NCBI RefSeq assembly: GCF_000250635.1
Contig: NC_016940.1
Span: 806,001 to 870,000, forward strand
Reading direction: 5' to 3'
DNA: 64,000 bases
Origin: Saprospira grandis str. Lewin
Lineage (GTDB): Bacteria > Bacteroidota > Bacteroidia > Chitinophagales > Saprospiraceae
Of this stretch, positions 42,253 through 52,200 are shown piece by piece. The stretch's first letter is position 1. Each line of letters begins with the position of its first letter. The notes under the pieces were generated by a model, which was not told the origin of the DNA, ran no database searches, and saw only the letters and a program-made list of their open reading frames with translations. The translations under genes were made by a program, and so were the position numbers.

Positions 42253-43680
42253 TTAGCGTCCGCGAATAGTGGTTGTTTGCTGAATCCAGCAAGGCACCTT
42301 AATGCTAGCCCCCTCTTTGAGTTGGCGCTGGAAAATCTCCGTTTTGGTAGGCATAAATGCGCTATATTGACCAATATATTTGTTGGCTTTAGACGCTACA
42401 GAAGGATCGACAGATTTAGCTTTCACCCATTCGTCGATAGCGGGCCAAACACAAATCTGAGCATCCCAACCCGTTCCTTTGGCGCTACAACGTCCACCGC
42501 TAGAAGCGTACATAATCCCTACCAGCAAATAAGGCTCTCCCCAATTGGGACGGAATTTAGAGGCCTTGCGGCAATAGCTACGAGCAGAACCAAAACTACC
42601 TGCACGGAAAAGGCGGTCGGCATAGCGATAAGCCAAATCAGCTTTTACTTCATTGCTTACCCAACCCTCTTCATCAATGGCGGCAGGATAAAACTCCCAG
42701 GCTTTGTCTTTTAGCTCCTGGCTCTCTTCACGAGCGCCCTTAGAGCGATACATCAAAATTTTGGTGTAAGCGGTAGTCGTATCACTATTAAGGATTTTGT
42801 CAAAGTTGGCCGCAGCAATACTGTCCGCCACTTCTTCAAAAGCCTTTCGTACTTCCAGATAGAACTCATCTTCCCCACCACATTTTTTACCGATTACGGT
42901 CAAGATTTCGGTATTCTGTGCCTGGTTACGAGGATCTGCTTCAAACTTGGGGCGCCAGATTTTGGTATAATAAGCACAACCAAAAATGGCATCTTTGATG
43001 GGCTCAAACTGCGCATCTACTTCGGTCCAAGCTTTTTTGTAATCATCTTTGGGGTTCTTTTTGGCCAATTCCTCCAAACTTGCATAAAGTTTACGCATAT
43101 ACTCGGCATCAATGCCTTCTACATTCGAGCGGAAAGCATAAACGGTGAGGGTAGCCAAAGGCGTCATAATCATTGCTGGCGCCTTATCTTTGCCCAACTC
43201 CAAACTGCGCTCATAAGCCTTGATGGTCTGCATCATGGGCGCCTGATTGGCGTATAAATAATAGGCCTGATAGGCACGCACCAGAGCATCTTCCCCATTA
43301 CAGGCGGCATTTTGCTCATAAAGGGCATCCCCTTTTTCAAACCATTCTTTTTTCTTTTCTGCATCTGCCTCCTGGCCCGCAAAATAGTAAGCCATTACGG
43401 CCCCATCTTCAAAGTGGCGGGTCTCCGCACCTTTGGGCGCCTTCACATGCTGAAAAAGCTCCTCCCAAATCGGATAAGCATCTTTATAGTTTTGCTGATT
43501 AAATCGGTCGCGATAAATAACATGCTGCTGCCGGGCCGCTTTTCGCCCCTTGGGGTAACTCTCCCAAGTTGTACAGTTATTGTCGGCTGCGGCATCTTGC
43601 GCATAAGCCGTTTGCAAGCTAAAAAGCCCGAGCCCAAGGAAGAGGGCCCATTTCATCATTTTTTTTGGATGCAATTTCAT
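42253..43680 (-). CDS. Exported TPR-like protein
   Basis: 475 residues. Signal peptide MKLHPKKMMKWALFLGLGLFSLQTAYAQ. The mature protein is alpha-helical with TPR-like repeats (KDAYPIWEELFQHVKAPKGAE; DLAYRYADRLFRAGSFGSARSYCRKASKFRPNWGEPYLLVGIMY), and conserved-looking Cys and Trp residues (NNCTTWESYPKG, GRCSAKGTGWDAQICVWP). Proteins of this build are widespread in Bacteroidota and thought to be periplasmic scaffolds; no function is established. Single-gene unit with terminator. The ATG is followed by a second in-frame ATG pair (KKMMKW). Confidence 0.75.
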   Translation of the reverse strand: MKLHPKKMMKWALFLGLGLFSLQTAYAQDAAADNNCTTWESYPKGRKAARQQHVIYRDRFNQQNYKDAYPIWEELFQHVKAPKGAETRHFEDGAVMAYYFAGQEADAEKKKEWFEKGDALYEQNAACNGEDALVRAYQAYYLYANQAPMMQTIKAYERSLELGKDKAPAMIMTPLATLTVYAFRSNVEGIDAEYMRKLYASLEELAKKNPKDDYKKAWTEVDAQFEPIKDAIFGCAYYTKIWRPKFEADPRNQAQNTEILTVIGKKCGGEDEFYLEVRKAFEEVADSIAAANFDKILNSDTTTAYTKILMYRSKGAREESQELKDKAWEFYPAAIDEEGWVSNEVKADLAYRYADRLFRAGSFGSARSYCRKASKFRPNWGEPYLLVGIMYASSGGRCSAKGTGWDAQICVWPAIDEWVKAKSVDPSVASKANKYIGQYSAFMPTKTEIFQRQLKEGASIKVPCWIQQTTTIRGR

Positions 43681-43750
43681 AATCTAATTTCTTTTTAGTT
43701 AGCTAAGAGCTAGGCTCTTATTCTGTTTTGTTTCGAGCTTCTTTTCTTTT

Positions 43751-43920
43751 GGGGCTGCCCCGCCCTTTGGGCGGGTCGGGCTGTGTCAGGGCTCGCAGGT
43801 CTGCTCGGCCCTGCGCAAAATTCGCTAGGCTCATTTTGCTGGGTCTGCGGCTTCGCCGCCCCCTTTTCCATCCCTCAGCCGAGGCGCTACGCGCCTTTGC
43901 GGCGGCTTCGCCGCCTGTCC
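43751..43920 (+). repeat. Mosaic intergenic repeat, copy O
   Basis: GGGGCTGCCCC start, core, CAAAATTCGCTAGGCTCATTTTG hairpin, CCATCCCTCAGCC end plus two extra hairpins (GGCGCTACGCGCC, GGCGGCTTCGCCGCC). A near relative of copies D and N. Confidence 0.85.
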
Positions 43921-43986
43921 GCTGCAAATTTGGACCTCGGGGGCCAAAAAAACAACATTCTAAAGAATAGAGCAAAGATTTAAGCT

Positions 43987-44013
43987 AAAAAAGCGGCGGC
44001 GGGCCGCTTTTTT
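43987..44013 (-). terminator. Terminator of the outer-membrane protein gene
   Basis: AAAAAAGCGGC / GCCGCTTTTTT with a 5-base loop, 32 bases after the stop on the minus strand. Confidence 0.85.
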
Positions 44014-44045
44014 CTTGTTCCTGCTCCTCTTTTACAAATAATGTT

Positions 44046-45425
44046 CTATCTAAACTTAGAACGGCGGAACCAGCTACCATCATTGAGCGTAAAGGCCAGA
44101 TTAAACTGCCAGTAATTCTCTTTGATTAGTTCGCTATGGCCCAAAAATCCATATTCTATACCTAGTTGCACATGGCCCAACAAAGGCGATTTTAGGGGCT
44201 GTATGGGAAGTCCCAAGCCAAAAGCTATGCCATACTTCTGCAGCTGATAATCGTTGCCTCCGCTCTCAATTGTTCGAGCATCGGTTCCATAAAAGAGGCC
44301 TGCACGGTATCTGGCCCGCTTTAGCAGATGTCTGGTTTTATAGTTGGGGGTATACTCTGCGCCTAGGGCAAAGGTATAGCTATCCTCCATGCGGATATTA
44401 GAATTATCATGAGAAAAACCAGAGGACCAAAGGCTCTGCTCAAAGTTGAGGCCCAAGCGCCAATGCAAACCTTTGTTCAAGGCAATTCCAAAACCATAGG
44501 TTAAGGGCATTTGCATGCTGCTCACGGCATCTTCGGTATTAATGATGGTATCTCGGGCATAAATGGCGCCATAGCGGATCACTTTTTCTTGAGAAAGTAG
44601 CTGAATTTTGCTACTTCCACTCGCATAAGCCCCTACGGTCAGCCGTAAATCCTCAAAAAGTAAGGGATCATCATCTAGGGGAGAGAAAAAGTGCTCATAC
44701 TGCAAACCAACATCCCAGAGCAAACCAGAGGCATTCTCTTCTAGCTGAAACTCTTCGTCATAGCCAAAGGTATAGACACTATCCTGAAAATCGATATAGT
44801 TGTTTTGGTAAAAGTTGCCAAAGAGGTAGCCCAGATTCACCCCAGCCGACAGGCCTTTATACTTAAAGCCATTGGACCAATTTGCTCTAAAGCGGCTTCC
44901 TTCGCCCTCATACTGATATTCAATATCACCAAATTGGGCATCAGAACGCAGTACCCGCACATCATAGGCAATCGAGCTATGAGGCAGTAGGCTCAGGCCC
45001 ATCCCCCATTGGATCGGAATCCCTTTTCGGAGGCTGTCTTTTTCTAGCTCCCAAGCTCTAGTAATTGGAAAAGCAATAGAAAAATAGCTCAGGTTGCCAT
45101 CATTTGCTGTGGCCGAAAGACCAGAGGCTTTCTCGCTCAGGCTAGAGCGCTTATAATAAATCCCCGTTTCTAGGGCAGTCGTTCTGAGGTGGCCCAAAGA
45201 AGCCGGATTGCTAAGATCTACTTCCCAGATACTATTAAAGGTAGCGCTAAGTGCTCCTGCAGAGCCCTGCACCACCTGCAATTGATTGCCTTGTAAATCT
45301 CCCAAACCAAAACGAGAATAAGGCGAATTGGCCCGAGTATATTCTTGGGCAAAAAGAGAGGAAGTCAAAAAAAGAAGGGCAAAAGCCCAGCAGACTGCAT
45401 TAGTCGGCAGTGTGTTGTTGCACAT
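44046..45425 (-). CDS. Outer-membrane beta-barrel protein
   Basis: 459 residues with a signal peptide ending SLFAQ. The mature start YTRANSPYSRFGLGDLQGNQ is typical of a Bacteroidota barrel family, and the rest alternates aromatic and polar residues (GIYYKRSSLSEKASGLSATANDGNLSYFSIAFPI) through to a final strand NYWQFNLAFTLND. It overlaps the 3' end of coaX by 26 bases, and this coaX-plus-barrel order recurs in Bacteroidota. Probably an outer-membrane channel or lipid transporter; the substrate is unknown. Confidence 0.75.
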   Translation of the reverse strand: MCNNTLPTNAVCWAFALLFLTSSLFAQEYTRANSPYSRFGLGDLQGNQLQVVQGSAGALSATFNSIWEVDLSNPASLGHLRTTALETGIYYKRSSLSEKASGLSATANDGNLSYFSIAFPITRAWELEKDSLRKGIPIQWGMGLSLLPHSSIAYDVRVLRSDAQFGDIEYQYEGEGSRFRANWSNGFKYKGLSAGVNLGYLFGNFYQNNYIDFQDSVYTFGYDEEFQLEENASGLLWDVGLQYEHFFSPLDDDPLLFEDLRLTVGAYASGSSKIQLLSQEKVIRYGAIYARDTIINTEDAVSSMQMPLTYGFGIALNKGLHWRLGLNFEQSLWSSGFSHDNSNIRMEDSYTFALGAEYTPNYKTRHLLKRARYRAGLFYGTDARTIESGGNDYQLQKYGIAFGLGLPIQPLKSPLLGHVQLGIEYGFLGHSELIKENYWQFNLAFTLNDGSWFRRSKFR

Positions 45426-46143
45426 GATAGTTTAAAATTTGATTGAGGCCCATAAGGACCAGATTGGGCACCTTGAAAAGTTGACTGCTCAGGCGCTTTT
45501 CAAAAAAATCGGCATCGCCCCCAGTAATTAACACCCGAAGTTCGGGATATTCTTTTTGGTATTGGGCAATAAAGCCTTGCATCTCGTAAACGACACCAGA
45601 CTGCACTCCGGTTTGTATAGAACTCAATGTGGTGTTGCCTATTTCTTGGTCCAGATCTATTCTTTGGACCAAAGGCAGCTTGGCCGTAAAATGCTCTAAG
45701 GCAGCAAAACGCATTTCTATACCTGCTAATATACTGCCTCCCAAATAGTTGCCCCCCTCTGTAATAAAATCATAGGTAATGCAAGTGCCCGCATCTATGA
45801 CCAATACATTGGAGTCAGGAAATAAACTATGTGCAGCCACTACAGCAGCAATGCGGTCGTTCCCTAGGGTTTCTGGAGTAGCATAACTATTTTCTATAGG
45901 CAGCCCAAGCTCCCAATTGAGCCGAACAAAATGCTGCAACTGCCCGCTGAGCTGTCGCTCTATCCGGCTGTTTCTTCGGCGTACAGAAGAGAGAATCGCC
46001 TGCCGAATAGGGTACTTCTTTAAGACCTTATCCAGCTTCTTTTGGCTAAAACGTTCTCTAGTCACCAATTGCAAAAGCTCTCCCTCCTCAGAAAAAACCG
46101 CCAATTTTGAGCGGCTATTGCCAATGTCAATGCAAAGATTCAT
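45400..46143 (-). CDS. coaX: Type III pantothenate kinase
   Basis: 247 residues from ATG 46143; an ATG four codons upstream gives MIFY and is less likely because the family starts at M-x-L-x-I-D-I-G-N. It phosphorylates pantothenate, the first step of CoA synthesis. Motifs: CIDIGNSRSK (phosphate loop of ASKHA kinases), YATPETLGNDRIAAVVAAH (P-x-T-L-G-x-D-R) and VLVIDAGTCITYDF. It is resistant to feedback in known members. First of a two-gene unit. Confidence 0.93.
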   Translation of the reverse strand: MNLCIDIGNSRSKLAVFSEEGELLQLVTRERFSQKKLDKVLKKYPIRQAILSSVRRRNSRIERQLSGQLQHFVRLNWELGLPIENSYATPETLGNDRIAAVVAAHSLFPDSNVLVIDAGTCITYDFITEGGNYLGGSILAGIEMRFAALEHFTAKLPLVQRIDLDQEIGNTTLSSIQTGVQSGVVYEMQGFIAQYQKEYPELRVLITGGDADFFEKRLSSQLFKVPNLVLMGLNQILNYHVQQHTAD

Positions 46144-46212
46144 ATAAAAAATCAACTAGTTTTGAGCGGCCAAGATAACTATTTTCATCCGAAGCAGTTT
46201 GGCCTTTTAGGC

Positions 46213-46254
46213 CAAAAAAAAAGGCCACTACCCCATTATAAGTAGTGACCTTTT
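46213..46254 (-). terminator. Terminator of the rpsF-rpsR-rplI operon
   Basis: Minus strand AAAGGTCACTAC / GTAGTGGCCTTT with a T9 tail, just after rplI. Confidence 0.85.
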
Positions 46255-46271
46255 AGGCGAAGAACAGCAAA

Positions 46272-46796
46272 TTACTCTGCAGTTTCTTCTGTATTTTCAG
46301 CAGCGGCTTCAGTTTGGTCTACAACCTCATCAGCAACAACAGCGTTAGGATCATCATTGTATACCTCGAAAGTAGCTGTAGCACGTACATCTTTCATCAA
46401 AGTGATGATTGCGTTGTATTTACCCAACATTTTTACCTCCTCAGGCATTTTGATTTTCTTCTTGTCTACTTCTAGACCGAACTCTTCTTTAAGCGCATTG
46501 GCAATCTGTACAAAAGTAACAGAACCAAAGATCTTACCGCTAGTTCCAGCCTTAGCCGCAATACGAAGCGTAGCCGCCTCAATTTTGCCAGCCAATTCCT
46601 GAGCTTCAGCAGTCATCTTAGCCAAACGAGCTTCTTGCTCGCGGATTTGCTCCATTAGAGAGTCTTTGTTTTCTTTATTCGCAACAATAGCAAATCCCTG
46701 AGGGATAAGGAAGTTACGAGCGTAGCCAGGCTTTACAGTCACCAAAGTGTTGGCATAACCTAGGTTCTCTACGTCTTTGATAAGGATAATTTCCAT
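46272..46796 (-). CDS. rplI: Ribosomal protein L9
   Basis: 174 residues from ATG 46796 (MEIILIKDVENLGYANTLVTVKPGYARNFLIPQGFA), the conserved N-terminal rRNA-binding domain of L9. A seven-codon upstream extension (MFKTDPV) is rejected because L9 starts at M-x-x-I-L. A long connecting helix (ENKDSLMEQIREQEARLAKMTAEAQELAGKI) leads to the C-terminal domain. A 25-residue acidic tail (NDDPNAVVADEVVDQTEAAAENTEETAE) extends past the usual end, as in several Bacteroidota. Third gene of the operon, 35 bases after rpsR. Confidence 0.95.
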   Translation of the reverse strand: MEIILIKDVENLGYANTLVTVKPGYARNFLIPQGFAIVANKENKDSLMEQIREQEARLAKMTAEAQELAGKIEAATLRIAAKAGTSGKIFGSVTFVQIANALKEEFGLEVDKKKIKMPEEVKMLGKYNAIITLMKDVRATATFEVYNDDPNAVVADEVVDQTEAAAENTEETAE

Positions 46797-46831
46797 AACA
46801 GGATCAGTTTTGAACAATCTTCTTTAATCAA

Positions 46832-47101
46832 TTACTTCTTCATCAAGTCAGCTACATAAGGTAGCAAAGCCAAGTGGCGAGCACGCTTAACAGCAGTAGC
46901 CACTTTGCGCTGGTACTTCATTGAGTTACCAGTAATACGACGAGGCAACAATTTACCTTGCTCGTTGATGAAGTTCATAAGGAAATCGACATCTTTGTAG
47001 TCTACGTACTTGATGCCGTAACGGCGAAAGCGGCAATACTTTTTGCGCTTTTGGCCGATTTTAGGATTGCTCAAAAACTTGATATCTTCTCTACTTGCCA
47101 T
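46832..47101 (-). CDS. rpsR: Ribosomal protein S18
   Basis: 89 residues. The signature [51 protein letters not shown] is full S18 sequence; the basic N-terminus ([16 protein letters not shown]) retains a single cysteine of the zinc-binding form. It binds S6 on the 30S platform, consistent with its place between rpsF and rplI. Confidence 0.97.
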   Translation of the reverse strand: MASREDIKFLSNPKIGQKRKKYCRFRRYGIKYVDYKDVDFLMNFINEQGKLLPRRITGNSMKYQRKVATAVKRARHLALLPYVADLMKK

Positions 47102-47152
47102 AACAAGTTAATTTTAAATTGGAATAAATGAATGATTCTAGAAAGACTTAGA

Positions 47153-47530
47153 CTACTTCTCAGCAGACTCTTCTTTCTCCTCTTTTTTCTTACCGATCAA
47201 ACCGTTGCGCTTGTCGTCATTGTATTTTACGCCATGCTTGTCCAACTTGACAGTCAAGAAACGCAAAACACGGTCATCACGACGGAAGGCCAACTCTAGG
47301 TCCTCAATCAAATTTCCAATTACCTCTGCAGTTTTGAACTCTACTACGAAGTAGGCTCCAGAACTGCGACGGTTGATGGGATAAGCCAATTGCTTGATAC
47401 CCCACTCATCAACATTTACGATCTCGCATTTGTTGTTTTTCAAATGCTCTACGTAAAGCTGAGCTGTCTCTTTGATTTCATCACCTGACAGAACGGGATC
47501 GACGATGAAAGTACACTCGTATTGTCTCAT
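47153..47530 (-). CDS. rpsF: Ribosomal protein S6
   Basis: 125 residues. MRQYECTFIVDPVLSGDEIKETAQLYVEHLKNNKCEIVNVDEWGIKQLAYPINRRSSGAYFVVEFK is typical S6, with a Lys/Glu-rich tail. First gene of the rpsF-rpsR-rplI operon. The start codon is 36 bases from the terminator of the gene upstream, so the promoter must lie within or close to that hairpin; I could not identify a clear -7 box. Confidence 0.96.
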   Translation of the reverse strand: MRQYECTFIVDPVLSGDEIKETAQLYVEHLKNNKCEIVNVDEWGIKQLAYPINRRSSGAYFVVEFKTAEVIGNLIEDLELAFRRDDRVLRFLTVKLDKHGVKYNDDKRNGLIGKKKEEKEESAEK

Positions 47531-47565
47531 TAAGATTTACAGTGTTAAATATGGTTAGATAAAAA

Positions 47566-47597
47566 TAAAAAACCGCCCCTCTGAGCGGAGGAGCGGC
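47566..47597 (-). terminator. Terminator of the 430-residue amidohydrolase gene
   Basis: Minus strand CCGCTCCTC / GAGGGGCGG (one G-T pair), then TTTTTTATTTTT, immediately before rpsF. Confidence 0.85.
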
Positions 47598-47657
47598 TGC
47601 AAAAATAAGCTTTTATCTCAATTATCAAAAACTATTTGGTCCTTATTGCTAAGGTTT

Positions 47658-48950
47658 TTAGTTTTTGCTGGCTGGCGTTTCTAGCTCATATTTATCCATA
47701 TACTTTTTGTAGAGCTGCTTTTGCTTGTCTTTATCCAAATCCAAAAGCTTCCCATCCAAATAAGCAGCCGTGATCTGACTGCTTCGCATATCCAATAAAT
47801 CGCCCTTAGAAAGGATGAAGCTAGCCGCTTTGCCCTTTTCCAAACTGCCAATCTGCTCCGATACGCCCAAGATTTCTGCTACATTGCTGCTAATAGCCGC
47901 CAAAGCTACATCCTTGGGCAAACCGTAAGCCACCGCTTGGCCCGCCTGAAAGGCAAGGTTGCGCTGGTTCCAGCTCCCTTGCATGCTCAAAGCGAATTTA
48001 ACACCCTTTTCATGCAAGATGGCCGGCGTTTTATAAGGCTGGTCCACATCATCATGCTCCAAACGAGGCAAAGCGTGTAAGTTGCTTAAGATGACGGGAA
48101 TCTTTTGCTCGGCCAAGAAGTCGGCAATGCGCCAGGCCTCTGCCGCCCCAACAAAAACCAACTTTACCCCATAAGGCGACAATAATTGATGGGCCTCTAA
48201 CATGGCCTTGGCCTCATTTACATGCACATACAAACGCTTATCTCCAAAGAATAAACCCCGCATGCTCTCCATTTTGATGTTCTTTTTTTCAGGCGCCTCT
48301 TGCTGACAATAAGCCGCCGCCTCGGCCAAATAGAGCTGCAACCCCTCTATAGTGGGCCGATATTTCTCATTGAGTTTGGTAGGGCCAGGAGCCGCCCACC
48401 AACCCGTAAACTGAAAGCGATTGGGCCACCACAAATGCGTGCCCTCATCCAATTCTACAACCGCATCTTCCCAATTGAAGGCCGATAGGCGCAAAACAGA
48501 TGATTGCCCCGAAATCCGTCCGCCTTCTGGTACAACCTGGCTATACAAGATGCCATTGCTCAATATAGTGGGCAAAATCTCCGAATCGGTATTGTAAGCC
48601 ACCACAGAACGAATATTGGGATTGAAGTAGCCGACTTCTCTAAAGTCTAGGGTGGCCCGAACGGCCTCTACCTCGACCAAACCCAATTGGGTGTTGGCAG
48701 CAATTAAGGCCGGATAAACCCACTGCCCTTGCCCATCTATCTGCTCTTTGTAGTTTTTCTGGGCCAGTTCTTTGGTCAGACCAAGCTCTACAATTTTGCC
48801 TGCCTTCACAGCAATGGCCCCCTCTTCTATAATTTCTCCTTGGCCCGTATGAATACGAACGTTTTTCAGGAGATAATGATCTGTTTTCTGTGCCCAGACC
48901 GAGGCAGTTATGGCCCAAAACAAAAGGACCAATAAACTCCATTTTTTCAT
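47658..48950 (-). CDS. Exported amidohydrolase-like protein, HxH lost
   Basis: 430 residues with a signal peptide (KKWSLLVLLFWAITASVWAQ). The N-terminal composite beta domain (LLKNVRIHTGQGEIIEEGAIAVKAGKIVELG) and C-terminal ISSNVAEILGVSEQIGSLEKGKAASFIL are amidohydrolase-type. At the metal-binding H-x-H position the sequence is VYPALIAANTQLGLVE, without histidines, so zinc binding as in dihydroorotase-type enzymes is probably lost. It may be a structural or regulatory partner of the 1008-residue protein upstream on the same strand, whose second half keeps the motif. Confidence 0.78.
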   Translation of the reverse strand: MKKWSLLVLLFWAITASVWAQKTDHYLLKNVRIHTGQGEIIEEGAIAVKAGKIVELGLTKELAQKNYKEQIDGQGQWVYPALIAANTQLGLVEVEAVRATLDFREVGYFNPNIRSVVAYNTDSEILPTILSNGILYSQVVPEGGRISGQSSVLRLSAFNWEDAVVELDEGTHLWWPNRFQFTGWWAAPGPTKLNEKYRPTIEGLQLYLAEAAAYCQQEAPEKKNIKMESMRGLFFGDKRLYVHVNEAKAMLEAHQLLSPYGVKLVFVGAAEAWRIADFLAEQKIPVILSNLHALPRLEHDDVDQPYKTPAILHEKGVKFALSMQGSWNQRNLAFQAGQAVAYGLPKDVALAAISSNVAEILGVSEQIGSLEKGKAASFILSKGDLLDMRSSQITAAYLDGKLLDLDKDKQKQLYKKYMDKYELETPASKN

Positions 48951-49001
48951 CTATATATAATATGTATCATGTTAATAATTAGTGCTCCCCTTTTCTGCGG
49001 C

Positions 49002-49236
49002 TAGAGGCGGGCGAAGCCCGCCGGCCTAGCGATGTGCAGCAGTGGCCGTAGGCCAGACCGAAGCCCGAAGGGCTGAAGGGCCGAGCGAACAGCGAGCTGC
49101 GAAACGTAGCGCCGACGAGCGCAGCGAGGCGGAGGCCCCAAAACAGCAGCGAGCTGCGCAACGACAACAAGGTCTTTAGACCGTCTTCGACGACCGAAGG
49201 GAGTAACCGCCGCAACATTATATTCAGCGGAGGCCC
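49002..49236 (-). repeat. Mosaic intergenic repeat, copy P
   Basis: Lies between the two amidohydrolase genes. Starts CTAGAGGCGGGCGAAGCCCG, has the core, then a second GCCCC boundary and the GACAACAAGG...TCGACGACCG block, ending GGAGGCCC. It reads as two partial copies fused. Confidence 0.8.
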
Positions 49237-49245
49237 AAAATCCTC

Positions 49246-52200
49246 CTAATCTACTTTCCAGCCTCCTAAGGCATTGAGCTGCACATCGCCACAATGATAG
49301 TGCTTGTCTTCTGTGGGCATAGCAGGCTGCGTAGGTTCTCCCTTGGATTTTGCGCCCAACATCTTCTGAATCAGACGCTGACGCTCAGCCTTGAGCTCGG
49401 CACGGAGACGCTGATCCCGCTCCAAAGAGTAGTAGCAAATGCCGTCTACATAGGTTTGTTCGGCCTTGGCGTAGATAGAGAGCGGATGATCGGACCAAAG
49501 GACCAAATCCGCAGATTTGCCCTTTTTGATGCTGCCCAATTGGTCATCGCAACGGAGCAGTTTGGCGGGATTTAGCGTGACCATTTTCCAGGCTTCTTCT
49601 TCGCTCATCTGGCCATATTTTACCCCTTTGGCGGCTTCTTGATTGAGGCGGCGGCCCATCTCGGCATCATCCGAATTGATGGCCGTGACCACATCCATAG
49701 CATCCAAAATCTTGGCATTATAGGGAATCGCATCCCGAACCTCTGCCTTATAGGCCCACCAATCCGAGAAGGTAGAGCCTCCGGCCCCATGTTCCTTCAT
49801 CTTATCGGCCACCTTATAGCCCTCCAAAATGTGGGTAAAGGTGTTGATGCGGAAATTATAGCGCTCGGCCACTCGCATCAGCATGGTAATTTCACTTTGC
49901 ACATAAGAATGGCAGCTAATGAAACGCTCCTTATTCAGGATTTCGAGCAGGGCATCCAACTCAATGTCTCGACGGGTATTTTCGGGATCCTTTTTTAGGG
50001 CTTCGCCATAGGCTTGGGCCCGACTAAAATAGTCTTCATAGACCTGTTCTACCCCCATACGGGTTTGGGGAAAACGTTTGTTCTGACGATCGCCCCAATT
50101 GGACTGCTTTACATTTTCGCCCAGCGCAAATTTGATAAAAGGAGCCGCATTTTCATACTTGAGCTCTTCGGGCAAAACGCCCCAACGAAACTTAATCAAA
50201 GCCGCTTGCCCCCCGATAGGATTGGCCGAGCCGTGTAGCAATTGGGCCGAAGTCACGCCCCCAGCCAACTGTCGATAGATATTGACATCATCGCTATTGA
50301 GTACATCTCCAATGCGGACTTCTGCAGAACTAGCCTGTGTGCCCTCATTGACCCCGTTTTGGATAGCAATATGCGAGTGTTCATCAATAATGCCCGTTGT
50401 GAGGTGCTTGCCTTGAGCATCCACCAATTTGGCCCCCTTAGGTAGCTTGATGTTCTTGCCGATCTTCTTGATTTTCCCATTTTCAATCAAGACATCGGTA
50501 TTTTCCAAAATGCCTTGCTTTTCATTGGTCCAAACCGTGGCCCCCTTAAAGAGAACGACCTCCTGTTTGGGCGCCTGCTCGGCCGTATGACCAAAGGCGG
50601 TAAAGGGATAGCGCAATTTGCTGGCCCAGTTCAGGCTGCTATCTCTTTTGGGTAATTCGGCGGCTTTTTTAGGCGCAAAAGCGGCTTGGCGTTGGCCTTT
50701 TACATTTAGCCAATTGCCTTTTTCATCCTCGGCATAACCGATAATGCTGCCCTCCTTCCATTGGGCACTAATGCGAATAATGGGCGCTGTGCTATCTGCC
50801 GTAAATTTACCTGAAAGGCTCAGGCTAGGATAATGATAATCCAGCTTTAGTTTGATGGGCTTTTGCGTGCTATCGGCAAAAGTTAGTTTTGCTGTGGGCT
50901 TAAAGGCTTTGCCCTCTATGCTAATTTGATAACTTTTTTGCGCCAAATTGAGGCTGTAGGTCCCGCGAATGTCTGCCGCTTGAAGGTTGGCCTCGCTATA
51001 GACCTTACCCTTGACCCAATGTTGCAACAACTGGCTATTTTCCATCAAGATCGGGGCTGAGCTAATAAAGAAATTGGCCCATTTACCCGCTTCTAAGGTC
51101 CCCACTTGCTCCGATAGGCCCAAAAAGCTAGCGGGTTGAGTGGTAAGGGCCGCCAAGAGATCCTCTTCACTTAATCCAGCCGCATAAGCTTTGCGCAAAC
51201 TGGCCCAAATGGCTGTTGGCTTTTTGAGTCCCTCTGTGGTCAAGGAAAAGGCTAGGCCTGCTTCGGCTAGTGCGGCGGGATTGGCGGGGGCCAGCTCCCA
51301 ATGTAGCATTTGGCCCAATTTGATGAAGTTGGCATCTAGTGGGTCGCTCACATCATAGGCCTCTGGAAAGTTTAGGGGCACCACCAATTTGGCCTTTGCG
51401 GCCTGCAAGGCCTCTAAACGGCGATACTCATCTCCTGCCCCCACAAAGATGTATTCCTTGCCAAATTCTTGGGCAATTTTATGCGCTCTCAGAATATTAA
51501 AGCGCTGCTTGGCCTCAAAAAACTGCGGCAAGTCTTGTAGCTCATTAAAGCGAGCCAAAGAGCGGTTGTATTCTAGTCCAGCCTCCTGCTTTTGGTAATA
51601 ATCCGCATCATAATAGGTTTGGCGAAGCAAGGCAATGGCCCCCATCAAAGAGCTGGGGTAATCTTGCGAGGAACTCCCCTTAGAAAAAGAGTAATGGGCC
51701 GCTGCCTCTCCTTTGAGAATCATCTCTTGAGCCGATTCTTCGCCTAGGAAAACAAGGGCCGAGCTTCCTCTGGCAATGCCATCCTTTTGTTGGCTCAGGC
51801 AAAGGCCAAAACCTGCCTGCCGCAAGGCTTTAGCCGCCTTTTTATCGGGAGAAAAGAGCTGGTCGGCTCTTTGTTCTGGCCGAATCGCTTCGTTCCAGCT
51901 AAAGGGCCCCTTTTTATCCGATAGAAATTGCGGACGGCCCTGATTATTGTCCTTTTTAGGCTTGGCCGAAAGACCGTAATTACTACTTAACTCAATAAAG
52001 GAGGGATAAATATATTTGCCCGCCAGATCAATTTCCACGGCCCCTTGAGGGAGCTTAAGGTTTTGGCCCACGGCCACAATCTTCCCTTTTTTAATCAGCA
52101 ACTGGGCATTTTTGAGCAACTGCTTAGGCCCCGTCTGAATATGGGCATTGGTAAATAGGTAGCAGCCCTCTCTTTGGTCTACCACCCCATTTTCTGGAAA

